64,000 bases of DNA. It comes from JBGAWK01 sp044227665. GTDB taxonomy: Bacteria; Bacteroidota; Bacteroidia; Chitinophagales; JADIYW01. Of the stretch, positions 8,911 through 19,923 are shown piece after piece. Below the pieces are notes generated by a model. That model had not been told where the DNA came from. It was given only the letters and a program-made list of their open reading frames with translations, and did no database searches. The stretch is from contig JBGAWK010000002.1 of assembly GCA_044227665.1 (NCBI GenBank), positions 78,837 to 142,836 of the forward strand, given 5' to 3'. Both the position numbers and the translations under genes were made by a program. Each line of letters begins with the position of its first letter. Position 1 is the first letter of the stretch.

Positions 8911-9168
8911 TTATTTTGCAGCAGCATCTTTTACAGCTTCAGCACCTTCGGCAACTTTCTCAGCACCTGCAGCAACAGCGTCAGCAGCACCTGCAGTAGC
9001 ACTGTCAACAGCACCTTCTACAGCGTCAGCAGCAACAGCAGCATCTTCAGCAGCAGCATCAGCTACTTCAGTAGCAGCCTCACCAGCCTCTTCGGCAGTT
9101 TGTGATTTACAAGATACAACACCTACTGTCAGTGTTGCAGCAACGAATAAATAAAATAGTTTTTTCAT
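8911..9168 (-). CDS. Small Ala-rich lipoprotein (paralogue of 9306-9503)
   Basis: This 85-residue lipoprotein has the signal peptide MKKLFYLFVAATLTVGVVSC, whose lipobox VVSC places the lipidated Cys at 20. The mature part is almost only Ala, Glu, Asp, Val, Gly and Lys and is predicted helical and acidic. The ATG at 9168 is chosen over the longer reading from 9219, because the signal peptide starts there and a clear promoter ends 22 bp upstream. The leader is nearly identical to that of the neighbouring paralogue, which points to tandem duplication. No function is known. Confidence 0.75.
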   Translation of the reverse strand: MKKLFYLFVAATLTVGVVSCKSQTAEEAGEAATEVADAAAEDAAVAADAVEGAVDSATAGAADAVAAGAEKVAEGAEAVKDAAAK

Positions 9169-9190
9169 GGTTATTATTTTTAATGTGATA

Positions 9191-9220
9191 CAAAGGTATG
9201 GGTTATATATAATTTGCAAA
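9191..9220 (-). promoter_or_regulatory. Bacteroidota-type promoter of the Ala-rich lipoprotein
   Basis: On the minus strand, TTTG (9217-9220) lies 18 bp upstream of TACCTTTG (9191-9198). This fits the -33 TTTG / -7 TAnnTTTG consensus of Bacteroidota primary sigma factors at near-ideal spacing. The start codon is 22 bp downstream of the box. It is the cleanest two-part promoter in the window. Confidence 0.7.
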
Positions 9221-9248
9221 ATAGAAAATACTTAATTATTTGTTAAAT

Positions 9249-9275
9249 AAAAAGCCCCGCATTGCGGGGCTTTTT
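9249..9275 (-). terminator. Rho-independent terminator of the lipoprotein gene at 9306-9503
   Basis: GCCCCGC (9254-9260) pairs with GCGGGGC (9264-9270) around a 3-base loop, flanked by five A on the left and five T on the right. The structure is symmetric and could work in both directions. In context it ends transcription from the upstream leftward lipoprotein gene and insulates its paralogue. Confidence 0.85.
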
Positions 9276-9305
9276 ATTTACTACCGAATCGGTATTGCTT
9301 GCAAA

Positions 9306-9503
9306 TTAGTGTGCAGCAGCTTCAGTAGCAGCAGAATCAGCAGGTGCAGCTTCAGTAGTAGCAGAATCAGCAGGTGCAACTTCTTCAGTTACAGCAGCTT
9401 CTTCAGTTACAGCAGCTTCTTCAGTAGCTTCTTCATTTTGTTTGCAAGAGATAACACCTACGAAAAGTGTTGCAGCAACGAATAGATAAAATAATTTTTT
9501 CAT
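9306..9503 (-). CDS. Small Ala/Glu-rich lipoprotein with internal tandem repeats
   Basis: This 65-residue lipoprotein has the signal peptide MKKLFYLFVAATLFVGVISC with lipidated Cys20, followed by the acidic start KQNEEATEE. The mature chain consists of short repeats (TEEAAV-like twice, then APADSA-TEA-like twice). Acidic residues just after the lipid-bearing Cys resemble the surface-export signal described for some Bacteroidota lipoproteins, so surface exposure is possible but not shown. The ATG at 9503 is preferred to an in-frame TTG at 9509. It has its own promoter box (9530-9537) and terminator. Its role is unknown. Confidence 0.7.
   Translation of the reverse strand: MKKLFYLFVAATLFVGVISCKQNEEATEEAAVTEEAAVTEEVAPADSATTEAAPADSAATEAAAH
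9316..9415. repeat. Tandem repeats inside the lipoprotein coding sequence
   Basis: A 30-bp unit is present twice back to back (9316-9345 and 9346-9375) with one mismatch. An 18-bp unit follows in two perfect copies (9380-9397 and 9398-9415). Both unit lengths are multiples of three, so copy-number change would alter protein length without breaking the frame. Confidence 0.85.
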
Positions 9504-9529
9504 GGTCAAATTGTTTTTAAATGATGTTG

Positions 9530-9537
9530 CAAATGTA
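9530..9537 (-). promoter_or_regulatory. Probable -7 box for the lipoprotein at 9306-9503
   Basis: The minus strand reads TACATTTG, a perfect TAnnTTTG match, 26 bp upstream of the start codon. No good -33 TTTG is visible, so the promoter looks weaker than that of its paralogue. Confidence 0.5.
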
Positions 9538-9625
9538 TATATATAATTTTATTATAGAAAATGGGTATATCCAATTTTAAGAAAAATATAACGAAATTAA
9601 CTATAAGTTAATCATGTGTATTGTG

Positions 9626-12339
<2,714 letters not shown>

Positions 12340-12347
12340 TGTCGCTA

Positions 12348-13079
12348 TTAACTATTCCAAATTTGCCAAGATTTTTCCGCTTGAAGGTGCAACATGTCTA
12401 ATCCTGACTTTATAGAGGCACCTCTGTCTTCTCCTTTTTGCAGGAACAATGTTTTTGCAGGATTATAAACTAAGTCGTAGAGATAATGCCTATCGCTCAT
12501 GTGTTGATAGGGTAGTGGCGGACAGTCATCAATATGAGGATACATCCCTAGGGGAGTGGTGTTTATGATTACAGTATGAGTTTCTAAAATTTCGGGAGTT
12601 ATGGATTCATAAGCTACCGTATCTGTTCCTGCATATCTCGATACTTTGATATAAGGCATATTTCGTTGCTCCAGCACATACCATACTGCCTTGGCAGCAC
12701 CACCTGTACCTAATACTAAAGCATGGCTGTGTGACGGTGCTAATAATATTTCCCAACTGCGCTCAAACCCATAATAATCTGTATTGTACCCTACCCAGAT
12801 ATCGTTCTCTTTTTTTATGGTGTTTACGGCACCTATCTTCAGTGCCGCATCAGATAGTTTGTGCAGATGAGGTATCACTGCTTCTTTATAAGGGATAGTA
12901 ACATTAAGACCGCAAATACGGCTGTCGTCAAAGACTTCAGTAATTTTCTCTATAGTGGGAATGGCAAAATTCTCATAGCAACAATCATAGAGACCTTCAA
13001 TGTTAAATTTTTCAGTAAAATAAGGCTTTGAAAAAGAGTGTGTAAGTGGATAGCCTATGAGTCCATAGATTTTCATCAT
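12348..13079 (-). CDS. aroE: Shikimate dehydrogenase
   Basis: This 243-residue enzyme reduces 3-dehydroshikimate to shikimate with NADPH in aromatic amino-acid synthesis. The substrate-binding motif GYPLTHSFSKPYF (9-21) with paired Ser, the lysine motif NVTIPYKEAV, the NTDYYGF segment and the Rossmann motif LGTGGAAKAV are all present. The protein is slightly shorter than the usual 270 residues, which is common in this phylum. Its first ATG overlaps the TGA of the upstream TPR gene as ATGA, suggesting translational coupling. Confidence 0.93.
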   Translation of the reverse strand: MMKIYGLIGYPLTHSFSKPYFTEKFNIEGLYDCCYENFAIPTIEKITEVFDDSRICGLNVTIPYKEAVIPHLHKLSDAALKIGAVNTIKKENDIWVGYNTDYYGFERSWEILLAPSHSHALVLGTGGAAKAVWYVLEQRNMPYIKVSRYAGTDTVAYESITPEILETHTVIINTTPLGMYPHIDDCPPLPYQHMSDRHYLYDLVYNPAKTLFLQKGEDRGASIKSGLDMLHLQAEKSWQIWNS

Positions 13080-14488
13080 TTGTTAGTATAGCTATCTATT
13101 AATGTGCGTATTTCATCAATTTCTTCGAGTTCTGGCAGCATGTAATACATGAACAGATACTTTTGAGGATGCTGCTCTAATAGTAATTCTAATTTATGTA
13201 GTCCTTGTTTTGGTTTGTTGGAATACAGAAGCCAAGCACATTCAGCATATTGCAATTCGATGGTAGATTTACATATATCTGTAGCATTAGAAAGTATTTC
13301 CTGTACGGTGTCCATATCATTACAAAGCATGAAGATACGAGCTAATACGATATAGGCTTCAAATCTATTGATGGCAATATTTACACAATGCTCACAAGCA
13401 TCTATGGCTTCTTCGTATTTGTTTATAACCATAGCAGATTCAGCTTCTGCCAATCTGTATTCATACAGATTCTCCAGTTCTGCTGCTTTACTAAAAGCTT
13501 TGTAGGATTGCTCCCATTTGTCATCGTGCTTGTAGGCTTCCCCCAATTTATAAAAGGCTTCGGCATAAGACGGATTTACATGGCACGCTTTTTTGTAATT
13601 GTAGCGAGCCATTTTTATATCATCTTTCCCTTCATAGCATTGTCCTCGTAAGAAATAGATTTCTTCATCAGGAGTAAAGTGGTTCTCAAAATCTTTAAGA
13701 ATATCTAAGGCTTTATCGTATTTTTCTATAGAAAAATACATTTCAGCTAAATCCTGATAGGCATAGTCTATATTTTCGTTGATAGCCAATACAAATTCCA
13801 AAGCTTCTATAGCCTCTTCGATCTTGCCTACACCTCTATAGGCAGAGGAAAGGTTGTACCATATTAATTCATTGTATGGGTATTCATCTGAGAGCCTCTT
13901 ATGCAAGGCTATGCTTTCCTCAAATCGCTCTGTGATTTCTACAGCGTAATTTATCCGGTCTAGAGCCTCTTCATCTTCAGGAGCTTTTTCCAGACAGCGC
14001 ATCATGCAGTCAAAGACATCGTTATATTGTTCAAAGTCTTCATAGATATCTGCCATCAATAATTGGATGTCTATATAGTCTGGATTGGAAACGGTAAGTG
14101 CTTTATCTTCCAATAATGCTATCGCCGATTTGTAGTTGCCCTGAAAGGCAAAAATCTCAGCTCTGAGAAGAAATATGCCTAGTTCAGAGGAATCGTAAAC
14201 CTCTGCTTTCTCCAAAAGTTTTAAGGCTGCTGCAGGCATCTTCATATCGAAGAGCAGCTGCGCTTTTTTGAGTAATATATAGGTGGAGTTGGGGTACTGT
14301 TCTAATGCTATATCTATTACCCGCTTAGCATCTTCCATCCTATTAAAGTCTAAATAATAGTCTATAATAGTTTCATAAGCATCCTGGTCGAAATAGGTGC
14401 TTATATTCTCTTTCTGTGATTGCTCATACCGTTCTATCAAGGAGAATAATCCTTCTTCCCTTTCATCATCAAATTCAAATCCATCCAT
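13076..14488 (-). CDS. Tetratricopeptide repeat protein
   Basis: This 470-residue protein is built almost wholly of TPR helices. Repeated patterns with Ala/Tyr/Pro at TPR positions run from about residue 35 to 440 (for example YKLGEAYKHDDKWEQSYKAF). There is no signal peptide or membrane helix, so it is probably cytosolic. TPR proteins scaffold other proteins and the partner here is unknown. It is first in an operon with aroE and proline dehydrogenase and overlaps aroE by 4 bp. The protein starts MDGFEFDDEREEGLF. Confidence 0.85.
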   Translation of the reverse strand: MDGFEFDDEREEGLFSLIERYEQSQKENISTYFDQDAYETIIDYYLDFNRMEDAKRVIDIALEQYPNSTYILLKKAQLLFDMKMPAAALKLLEKAEVYDSSELGIFLLRAEIFAFQGNYKSAIALLEDKALTVSNPDYIDIQLLMADIYEDFEQYNDVFDCMMRCLEKAPEDEEALDRINYAVEITERFEESIALHKRLSDEYPYNELIWYNLSSAYRGVGKIEEAIEALEFVLAINENIDYAYQDLAEMYFSIEKYDKALDILKDFENHFTPDEEIYFLRGQCYEGKDDIKMARYNYKKACHVNPSYAEAFYKLGEAYKHDDKWEQSYKAFSKAAELENLYEYRLAEAESAMVINKYEEAIDACEHCVNIAINRFEAYIVLARIFMLCNDMDTVQEILSNATDICKSTIELQYAECAWLLYSNKPKQGLHKLELLLEQHPQKYLFMYYMLPELEEIDEIRTLIDSYTNK

Positions 14489-14504
14489 ATTGTACCGTCT
14501 TTTA

Positions 14505-14537
14505 CAAAGTTATATTACAAAACCTTATTTTTGCAAA
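14505..14537. promoter_or_regulatory. Overlapping divergent promoters for the TPR operon and the M1 peptidase
   Basis: On the minus strand TAACTTTG (14505-14512) with an upstream TTTG (14534-14537, 21 bp away) matches the Bacteroidota consensus and points to the TPR gene, whose ATG is 16 bp downstream. On the plus strand TATTTTTG (14526-14533) is a perfect -7 box for the M1 peptidase gene, 28 bp before its GTG. The two promoters overlap, so the polymerases should compete. Confidence 0.55.
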
Positions 14538-14561
14538 TAAATATATTAAATTCCATTAAAA

Positions 14562-17500
14562 GTGCAACATAAATTAATTCTCATCCTAGCCATAGCAGTA
14601 ATATTTTTTACATGCCATAGCGTTGCGGTGGCGGCATGGCAGCAGAAAGTGGATTGTGATATAGAAGTAACACTAGATGAAAAGAATGCTTTGCTCAATG
14701 GTGCTATCTCTATCAAATATTTCAATAACTCTCCGGATACGCTGCGTGAGATATATATACACCTATGGCCAAATGCCTACAAGAATAAGCATACGCCATT
14801 GGCGAAACAGATGATAAAAATCGGTCGTACCGAATTCTTCAACGCCAAGGAAAGTGAACTAGGCTATATTGATGGATTGAGTTTCAAACAAGATAATACA
14901 GATATCTTGACAGAATACTACAACGAGAGTCCTGATATTGCCAAAATCAGGCTCGCAAAGGCACTATTGCCAGGAGCAGCAACGACTATCTCTACACCTT
15001 TTGTTGTAAAATTACCAAAAATTATTTCCAGAAGTGGCTACGATGGGAAAGGACTATTTGCTGTAACACAGTGGTATCCAAAGCCTGCGGTATATGATGA
15101 AAGTGGCTGGCATCCTATGAGCTATCAGGAATTGGGAGAGTTTTATAGTGAATTCGGCGACTATAATGTTACGCTGCGAGTCCCCAGAAAAGGGCAGGTG
15201 GCGGCAACTGGTATTTGCAATAATAGTACAGAGGAAATATGGCAGCAGTCACGAGCAGGTCTTTCTACGTTGATAGCAGAAGGAAAAATAGAGGTGGACT
15301 CCCTGAGGAAGATGCCATATCCGGATTCTAGCTTATATAAGACCCTTACATATTCCGCAGAGAATATACATGATTTTGCGTGGTTTTTTAGTAGAAATAT
15401 GTTGTATGCGTATTTCTTGGATACCCTCGAAAATGGTAAGATAGTAAAAGTTCAGAGTTACACGAATACACCCGAAGCACTAGAGCCATCTTTGATTGCA
15501 GCGAGAAACGCGCTGAAATTTTATAGCGAGAAGGTGGGCAGCTATCCTTATAATCAGCTGAGTGTAATAGAGATGCCTATAAGCTTTGCCGGTGGCATGG
15601 AATATCCTATGATAGGAACATTCTCATCGAGTTCAGGGGTAATGATGGATGTGGAGATAGCACACGAAGTAGGACATAATTGGTGGTATGGCATACTCGC
15701 AAATAATGAAAGACAAGAACCTTTCTTGGACGAAGGAATAAATTCTTATTATGAAATAGAGTACTCAAAAATGAATCAACCGTTCAATGTCTTACATGGT
15801 GCCTTAATAAATATAGCCGAAAAAATATTTGGCATAGATTATATCCCTGACGAAAAGATGCGCAGAATATCCGTAATATACCAACAGCGGGTGAATGCAC
15901 AGCAGGCTATAGATACCAAATCACAAGGATTGTCGGATATGAATTATTACACCTCCTTATATGCCAAGGGCGCATTGGCGATGCACTATTTGAAAACATA
16001 TTTAGGGGAAAATGACTTTGACAAAGCCATTCAGAATTTCTATAAGCAGTATACTTTCAAGCATTATACGCTAGATGACCTTAAAAATTCTATGGAAAAA
16101 TCTACAGGCAAGAACCTGTCTTGGTTTTTTGAAGATTATCTACATCAAGAAGTTGCAGACAAAATAGGAATAAAGAACCTCGAAAATGTAGGCGACACCT
16201 ATACCCTTGCGCTCCATAATCCTTATCACTATCCAGTCCAGGCCGCTATGATAGGTATTACAGGAGATACTACCTTTGTAAACGATGGACAATTCTTTAC
16301 CGACAGCATAGTATTTACTTCAAAGGAGGCTTTCAAAAGAGTGGTGATAGATCCGCTATGGCATACTCAGGATAATTATCGGACAGACAACAGTATCAAA
16401 TCTAAAGGGTTTATCAAAAACTTGGCACCTTTTCAGATAAGACCAATTGGTGCATTGGATAATATCAATAAGCATCAGCTATATTTTACACCATTTATGG
16501 GAGGGAATGCCTACGACAAATTTATGTTGGGGATGTCTTTTTATAACAGATTTTTGCCTGCAAAACATCTTGAATTATTAGTAACGCCAATGTATGCCTT
16601 TGGCTCAAAACAATTTAACTGGGATGCACAGGCAGATTATTACTTTACGCCTAGAAGCACGTGGGTACGTCAGATAAAATTGGGGGTGAACTCCAGATCC
16701 TACAGTATTCAGGCAGAGCCACAAGTGGAGAAAATGTATAAACTCCAAGGACATATAGCATTAGACTTGCAGCGTAAAGGACTTACACTATGGAAGCAAC
16801 AACTACAGATTAGGAATGTCACCATCTGGAGAAAAAATGCCTATATAGATATTTTCAAACAAGAAGATAATTATAATATTTCGGAGCTCTCACATATAGC
16901 AAAATATGAACACAAGATATTTCCCTTTTCTTCACAAGTGAGAGCGCAGTTCGGCAAGCGTTTCGGTCGCTTGCTCATAAGTTCGGATGTGGGCGTGAAG
17001 TATGGAAGGCTACATGGCTACTTCAGAATGAGGTTCTTTGCAGCAGCTATGTTGTATAAGCGTGATGACCTTAGATTTGCCTACAATAAGCAGCATACAC
17101 TTACCGTTCAGGCAGAGAATGGCAGCACAGATATGCTTTATGATCACATATATCTAGGGCGCTATGAGACAGAGGGCTTGTGGAGTAGGCAGATATTTAA
17201 TGATATGGGAGGATTTAGGACGATTACACCTATGCTGCAAAGTTGGCAAAATGGGCAGACAGTAAATGGGTTGCTCACCATTACAGGTACTGCGGACTTT
17301 CCTCTGAAATATATTCCTCTAAAATTATTTTTTGGGCTGGGATACTACAGCGATAAGCAATTGCAATTCACACACCCCAAAGGTCTCTTGGGCGAGATGG
17401 GAGCAAGTATTGCAATATGGGACGATGTATTGCAGATAAACTTCCCTCTAGTGTACTCCAAAGATTTCAAAGAAGATTTTGTCTCCAATAACTATAAATT

Positions 17501-17585
17501 CAAGCAAAAGATTTCTTTTAGTATGAATCTAGCAAAATTGCATGTTTTTAACAAGATTAGAGATACTAAGCCTACTACATTTTAA
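14562..17585 (+). CDS. Secreted M1-family metallopeptidase with a C-terminal outer-membrane-barrel-like region
   Basis: This 1007-residue protein has an N-terminal signal peptide (to about residue 25). The M1 gluzincin domain carries GGMEYP (344-349), the zinc motif HEVGH (368-372) and the third ligand Glu391 in FLDEGIN. The peptidase part ends near residue 630. The remaining ~350 residues are not typical of M1 enzymes: they alternate polar and hydrophobic positions in many predicted strands with Gly turns, and include GLGYYSDKQLQF and DVLQINFPLVYSKDF, which resemble the closing strands of outer-membrane barrels. A cell-surface or periplasmic protease anchored in the outer membrane is inferred. 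The start is GTG. Confidence 0.85.
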   Translation: MQHKLILILAIAVIFFTCHSVAVAAWQQKVDCDIEVTLDEKNALLNGAISIKYFNNSPDTLREIYIHLWPNAYKNKHTPLAKQMIKIGRTEFFNAKESELGYIDGLSFKQDNTDILTEYYNESPDIAKIRLAKALLPGAATTISTPFVVKLPKIISRSGYDGKGLFAVTQWYPKPAVYDESGWHPMSYQELGEFYSEFGDYNVTLRVPRKGQVAATGICNNSTEEIWQQSRAGLSTLIAEGKIEVDSLRKMPYPDSSLYKTLTYSAENIHDFAWFFSRNMLYAYFLDTLENGKIVKVQSYTNTPEALEPSLIAARNALKFYSEKVGSYPYNQLSVIEMPISFAGGMEYPMIGTFSSSSGVMMDVEIAHEVGHNWWYGILANNERQEPFLDEGINSYYEIEYSKMNQPFNVLHGALINIAEKIFGIDYIPDEKMRRISVIYQQRVNAQQAIDTKSQGLSDMNYYTSLYAKGALAMHYLKTYLGENDFDKAIQNFYKQYTFKHYTLDDLKNSMEKSTGKNLSWFFEDYLHQEVADKIGIKNLENVGDTYTLALHNPYHYPVQAAMIGITGDTTFVNDGQFFTDSIVFTSKEAFKRVVIDPLWHTQDNYRTDNSIKSKGFIKNLAPFQIRPIGALDNINKHQLYFTPFMGGNAYDKFMLGMSFYNRFLPAKHLELLVTPMYAFGSKQFNWDAQADYYFTPRSTWVRQIKLGVNSRSYSIQAEPQVEKMYKLQGHIALDLQRKGLTLWKQQLQIRNVTIWRKNAYIDIFKQEDNYNISELSHIAKYEHKIFPFSSQVRAQFGKRFGRLLISSDVGVKYGRLHGYFRMRFFAAAMLYKRDDLRFAYNKQHTLTVQAENGSTDMLYDHIYLGRYETEGLWSRQIFNDMGGFRTITPMLQSWQNGQTVNGLLTITGTADFPLKYIPLKLFFGLGYYSDKQLQFTHPKGLLGEMGASIAIWDDVLQINFPLVYSKDFKEDFVSNNYKFKQKISFSMNLAKLHVFNKIRDTKPTTF

Positions 17586-17654
17586 ATGCTGATAATATAA
17601 GAATTTACTATATTGGCATACAAATTGATTTCAAGTAAAATAAATTTAATTAAT

Positions 17655-18341
17655 ATGAAAAAAATACTCTACTCTTTGGTAATTAGTGCCGTAAGTATGG
17701 CAGGTGTACAGGCACAAAGCAAGTTTGTAGTGAATGAAGTACGTCAATATATGACGAAAGGCGAGCAAAATGGCTTTGAAATTATCCTCAATGATGTTAC
17801 AAAAGACAAATTTTCCGATGCTTTTGAAGCAAAAATGAAAAAGTATAAAGGCAAGATTACATCCAGTAAAAAAAGCCCGGAAGTATTTGTAGATAATGCA
17901 GTAATTACATCTGTAAGCCCAAATCCCGTAGATGTATATTATTACCTTACGCCCATAGGTACTACCGGCGTGAAGTGTACAGCGTATGTGGACTTGGGAG
18001 GCATAGGTGGGACATTTGTCTCATCAGCAGGACACGCACAGGCATTTGCAGCTATGGAAAATGAGATACGCAATATAGCCAAAGAGGCTACTGTCGCTAC
18101 CATAGACGACCAAATTAAGCTGGAAGAAAAAAATCAAAAGAAATTAGAAGAGGAATTCAAGTCCTTGCAGAAAGACAAAGACAGCTACATCAAAGAGATA
18201 GAAAAGGCAAAGGCACTCATAGCACAACGTGAAGCCGATATAGTAAAAAATGAGCAAGACCAGGCTACAAAATCTCAGCAAGTAGAGATACAAAAGCAAA
18301 TTGTAGATACCGTAAAACAAAAAAAGAACGCAGTACAATAA
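17655..18341 (+). CDS. Secreted protein with C-terminal coiled coil, unknown function
   Basis: This 228-residue protein has a signal peptide ending at AGVQAQ (about residue 20). The globular part (about 22-150) includes a Gly-rich segment around VDLGGIGGTFVSS. A long Lys/Glu/Gln-rich coiled coil covers about 155-228. The ATG at 17655 is used because the 14 codons before it (from 17613) are not signal-like. A strong terminator follows. I do not recognise the family. The layout, with a compact periplasmic domain and a coiled coil, suggests a structural or scaffolding envelope protein, but this is only a guess. Confidence 0.7.
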   Translation: MKKILYSLVISAVSMAGVQAQSKFVVNEVRQYMTKGEQNGFEIILNDVTKDKFSDAFEAKMKKYKGKITSSKKSPEVFVDNAVITSVSPNPVDVYYYLTPIGTTGVKCTAYVDLGGIGGTFVSSAGHAQAFAAMENEIRNIAKEATVATIDDQIKLEEKNQKKLEEEFKSLQKDKDSYIKEIEKAKALIAQREADIVKNEQDQATKSQQVEIQKQIVDTVKQKKNAVQ

Positions 18342-18362
18342 ATTATTTTCAATGATTTTTTT

Positions 18363-18401
18363 AGGACGCAAAGGATGTGTACTTTTGCGTCCTATTTTTT
18401 T
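18363..18401 (+). terminator. Rho-independent terminator
   Basis: AGGACGCAAA (18363-18372) pairs with TTTGCGTCCT (18384-18393) around an 11-base loop and is followed by a long T-run to 18401. It ends transcription of the gene at 17655-18341 just before the next gene. Confidence 0.85.
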
Positions 18402-18417
18402 ATAAAAGGATATATTT

Positions 18418-19740
18418 ATGCAACAGCATCTTGTACTTTGGGGGGATATCGGGACAGACAGAAAAGCACTTCTAGCCATATATTTGGATGAAGAACAGCA
18501 CAAAGTACACATTTATGCCTTCCCACGCGAGGTAGCAGACAAAGATCTTCAGGACAAGCTCTTTCTATGGAAAAATGGGGGAGAATATCATTTTCCTGAA
18601 GATGCTCTACATTGGGAACTAGATGCCAATGGCGATAGTGTCTTGCCTGATGAAGTAAGGGTGGACAAGCCCGAATTTATAACCCGAGCCCAAGAGCAGT
18701 GGACAAAAAAACTTATGAGCACGCGCTTCTATAAGGTGTTTCAGGAAGAGATAGAAATGATGAAACAAAAAATGGAGTCCACTAAAGAATACCGACAAGA
18801 GTTGTGGGATGCTGCCAAAGTACAGTGGGACAAGATTTCTACCTATAGAAAAAATAACGACCTCACCTGGGAGCAGACCGATGCCCTCAAAAATGATATT
18901 AATGCCATCTTTGATGCGCTGAAAGCAATAAAACGCATAGATGTAGAAAAGACTTCAGAGCATACCCATAAATTATTCAAATCACTCTTCAAAAAGATAG
19001 AAGAGCAGCAAGCTAGATTGATATACAATGATGAATGGGGGAGTGTCTTTGATAAGCTAAAGGCTATTCAAGGCGAAATAAAAGAGGCAGCATTGCGATG
19101 GGAAGACAAAAGAAAACTCTTTGACACCATAAATGAGGTGTTCGATACCTTGCGAAAATATAGAAAATCAGAATTTGTCAATCGCACCAAAGAACGCATA
19201 GCACAACTCACCAAGACCATAGAAGGATTACAGCAGTCCATAGACAGAGATAAAGAAAATCAGAATATCCAAATAGAAAAATTGGCTATATATACCAAAG
19301 GAAGACTCTCTGTAGATGAAATGAAAAAACGCTTCAACATCATTACAGATAAGGTTTCAGAAAAAGAACAGAAAATCAAAAATATTCAGAAGACAATACA
19401 GCAACTTCAGAAAGAACTGCAAAAAGAAGAAGATCGTGCACAACAGCAAGAACCCAACAAACCTCGTGAAAGTGTGCCAGTCACTATAGCACCTACTGAA
19501 GGAACGATTACGGAACCTGCTTCGCCGGAGGATGTGGCGGGTCTTGCCCATAACGAGGAGGAAGGAGTAGTCCCTGAAATGTCCAAAAACACCGATGCTA
19601 AGAGCGAAGAAAGCCCTTCCTTAGAGGAAAACGAAGTCGCCATTATGGTAGTAGATACTGAGGGAGAAGCAGGGATAGCCCAGTCAAGGCTATCTCAAGA
19701 CACAGAATCTGAAGGCTATCACGAGAATATAGCTGAATAA
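18418..19740 (+). CDS. Coiled-coil protein of unknown function
   Basis: This 440-residue protein has no signal peptide. The first ~95 residues look globular (MQQHLVLWGDIGTDRKALLA). A charged helical region follows from about 100 to 345, rich in Lys, Glu and Gln with regularly spaced Trp (for example ELWDAAKVQWDKIS), and the acidic C-terminal tail is disordered. Spaced Trp in a charged helix recalls DUF349-type repeats, but I cannot confirm this. An AAAGGA sequence 8-13 bp before the ATG is one of the few Shine-Dalgarno-like sites in the window. It is separated from the upstream gene by a strong terminator. Confidence 0.7.
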   Translation: MQQHLVLWGDIGTDRKALLAIYLDEEQHKVHIYAFPREVADKDLQDKLFLWKNGGEYHFPEDALHWELDANGDSVLPDEVRVDKPEFITRAQEQWTKKLMSTRFYKVFQEEIEMMKQKMESTKEYRQELWDAAKVQWDKISTYRKNNDLTWEQTDALKNDINAIFDALKAIKRIDVEKTSEHTHKLFKSLFKKIEEQQARLIYNDEWGSVFDKLKAIQGEIKEAALRWEDKRKLFDTINEVFDTLRKYRKSEFVNRTKERIAQLTKTIEGLQQSIDRDKENQNIQIEKLAIYTKGRLSVDEMKKRFNIITDKVSEKEQKIKNIQKTIQQLQKELQKEEDRAQQQEPNKPRESVPVTIAPTEGTITEPASPEDVAGLAHNEEEGVVPEMSKNTDAKSEESPSLEENEVAIMVVDTEGEAGIAQSRLSQDTESEGYHENIAE

Positions 19741-19849
19741 ATAAAATCTTAGGACAATAATAGATTACAACAGACCTCTTGCCTGATAGATTAATTGCTA
19801 TTGGACAAGGGATAAAAAACAACCCCAAATTAGCCAGCTAAATCTGTGT

Positions 19850-19868
19850 TATCTTGTATTACAAGATA
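19850..19868. repeat. Short perfect palindrome in an intergenic region
   Basis: TATCTTGTA-T-TACAAGATA is a perfect 9-bp inverted repeat around one base. A wider inverted pair, CTATTGG (19798-19804) and CCAATAG (19882-19888), brackets it. The gap between the coiled-coil gene and the convergent exonuclease gene (19741-19923) holds nothing else recognisable. It could be a weak two-way terminator or a protein-binding site. Confidence 0.4.
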
Positions 19869-19923
19869 GGTATGTTGGTTGCCAATAGATTAATTCAAAG
19901 GGGTATGAAAATCAGACAAAATG

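Noticed and set aside
8825..9154. Rightward open frame of 109 codons rich in Ala and Ser
   Set aside because: It is the reverse of the Ala-rich lipoprotein gene (8911-9168), and its composition comes from the same repeats. The lipoprotein has a signal peptide, promoter and terminator.
9306..9430. Possible CRISPR-like repeats
   Set aside because: The repeats are directly tandem, without spacers, and encode a repeated lipoprotein segment.
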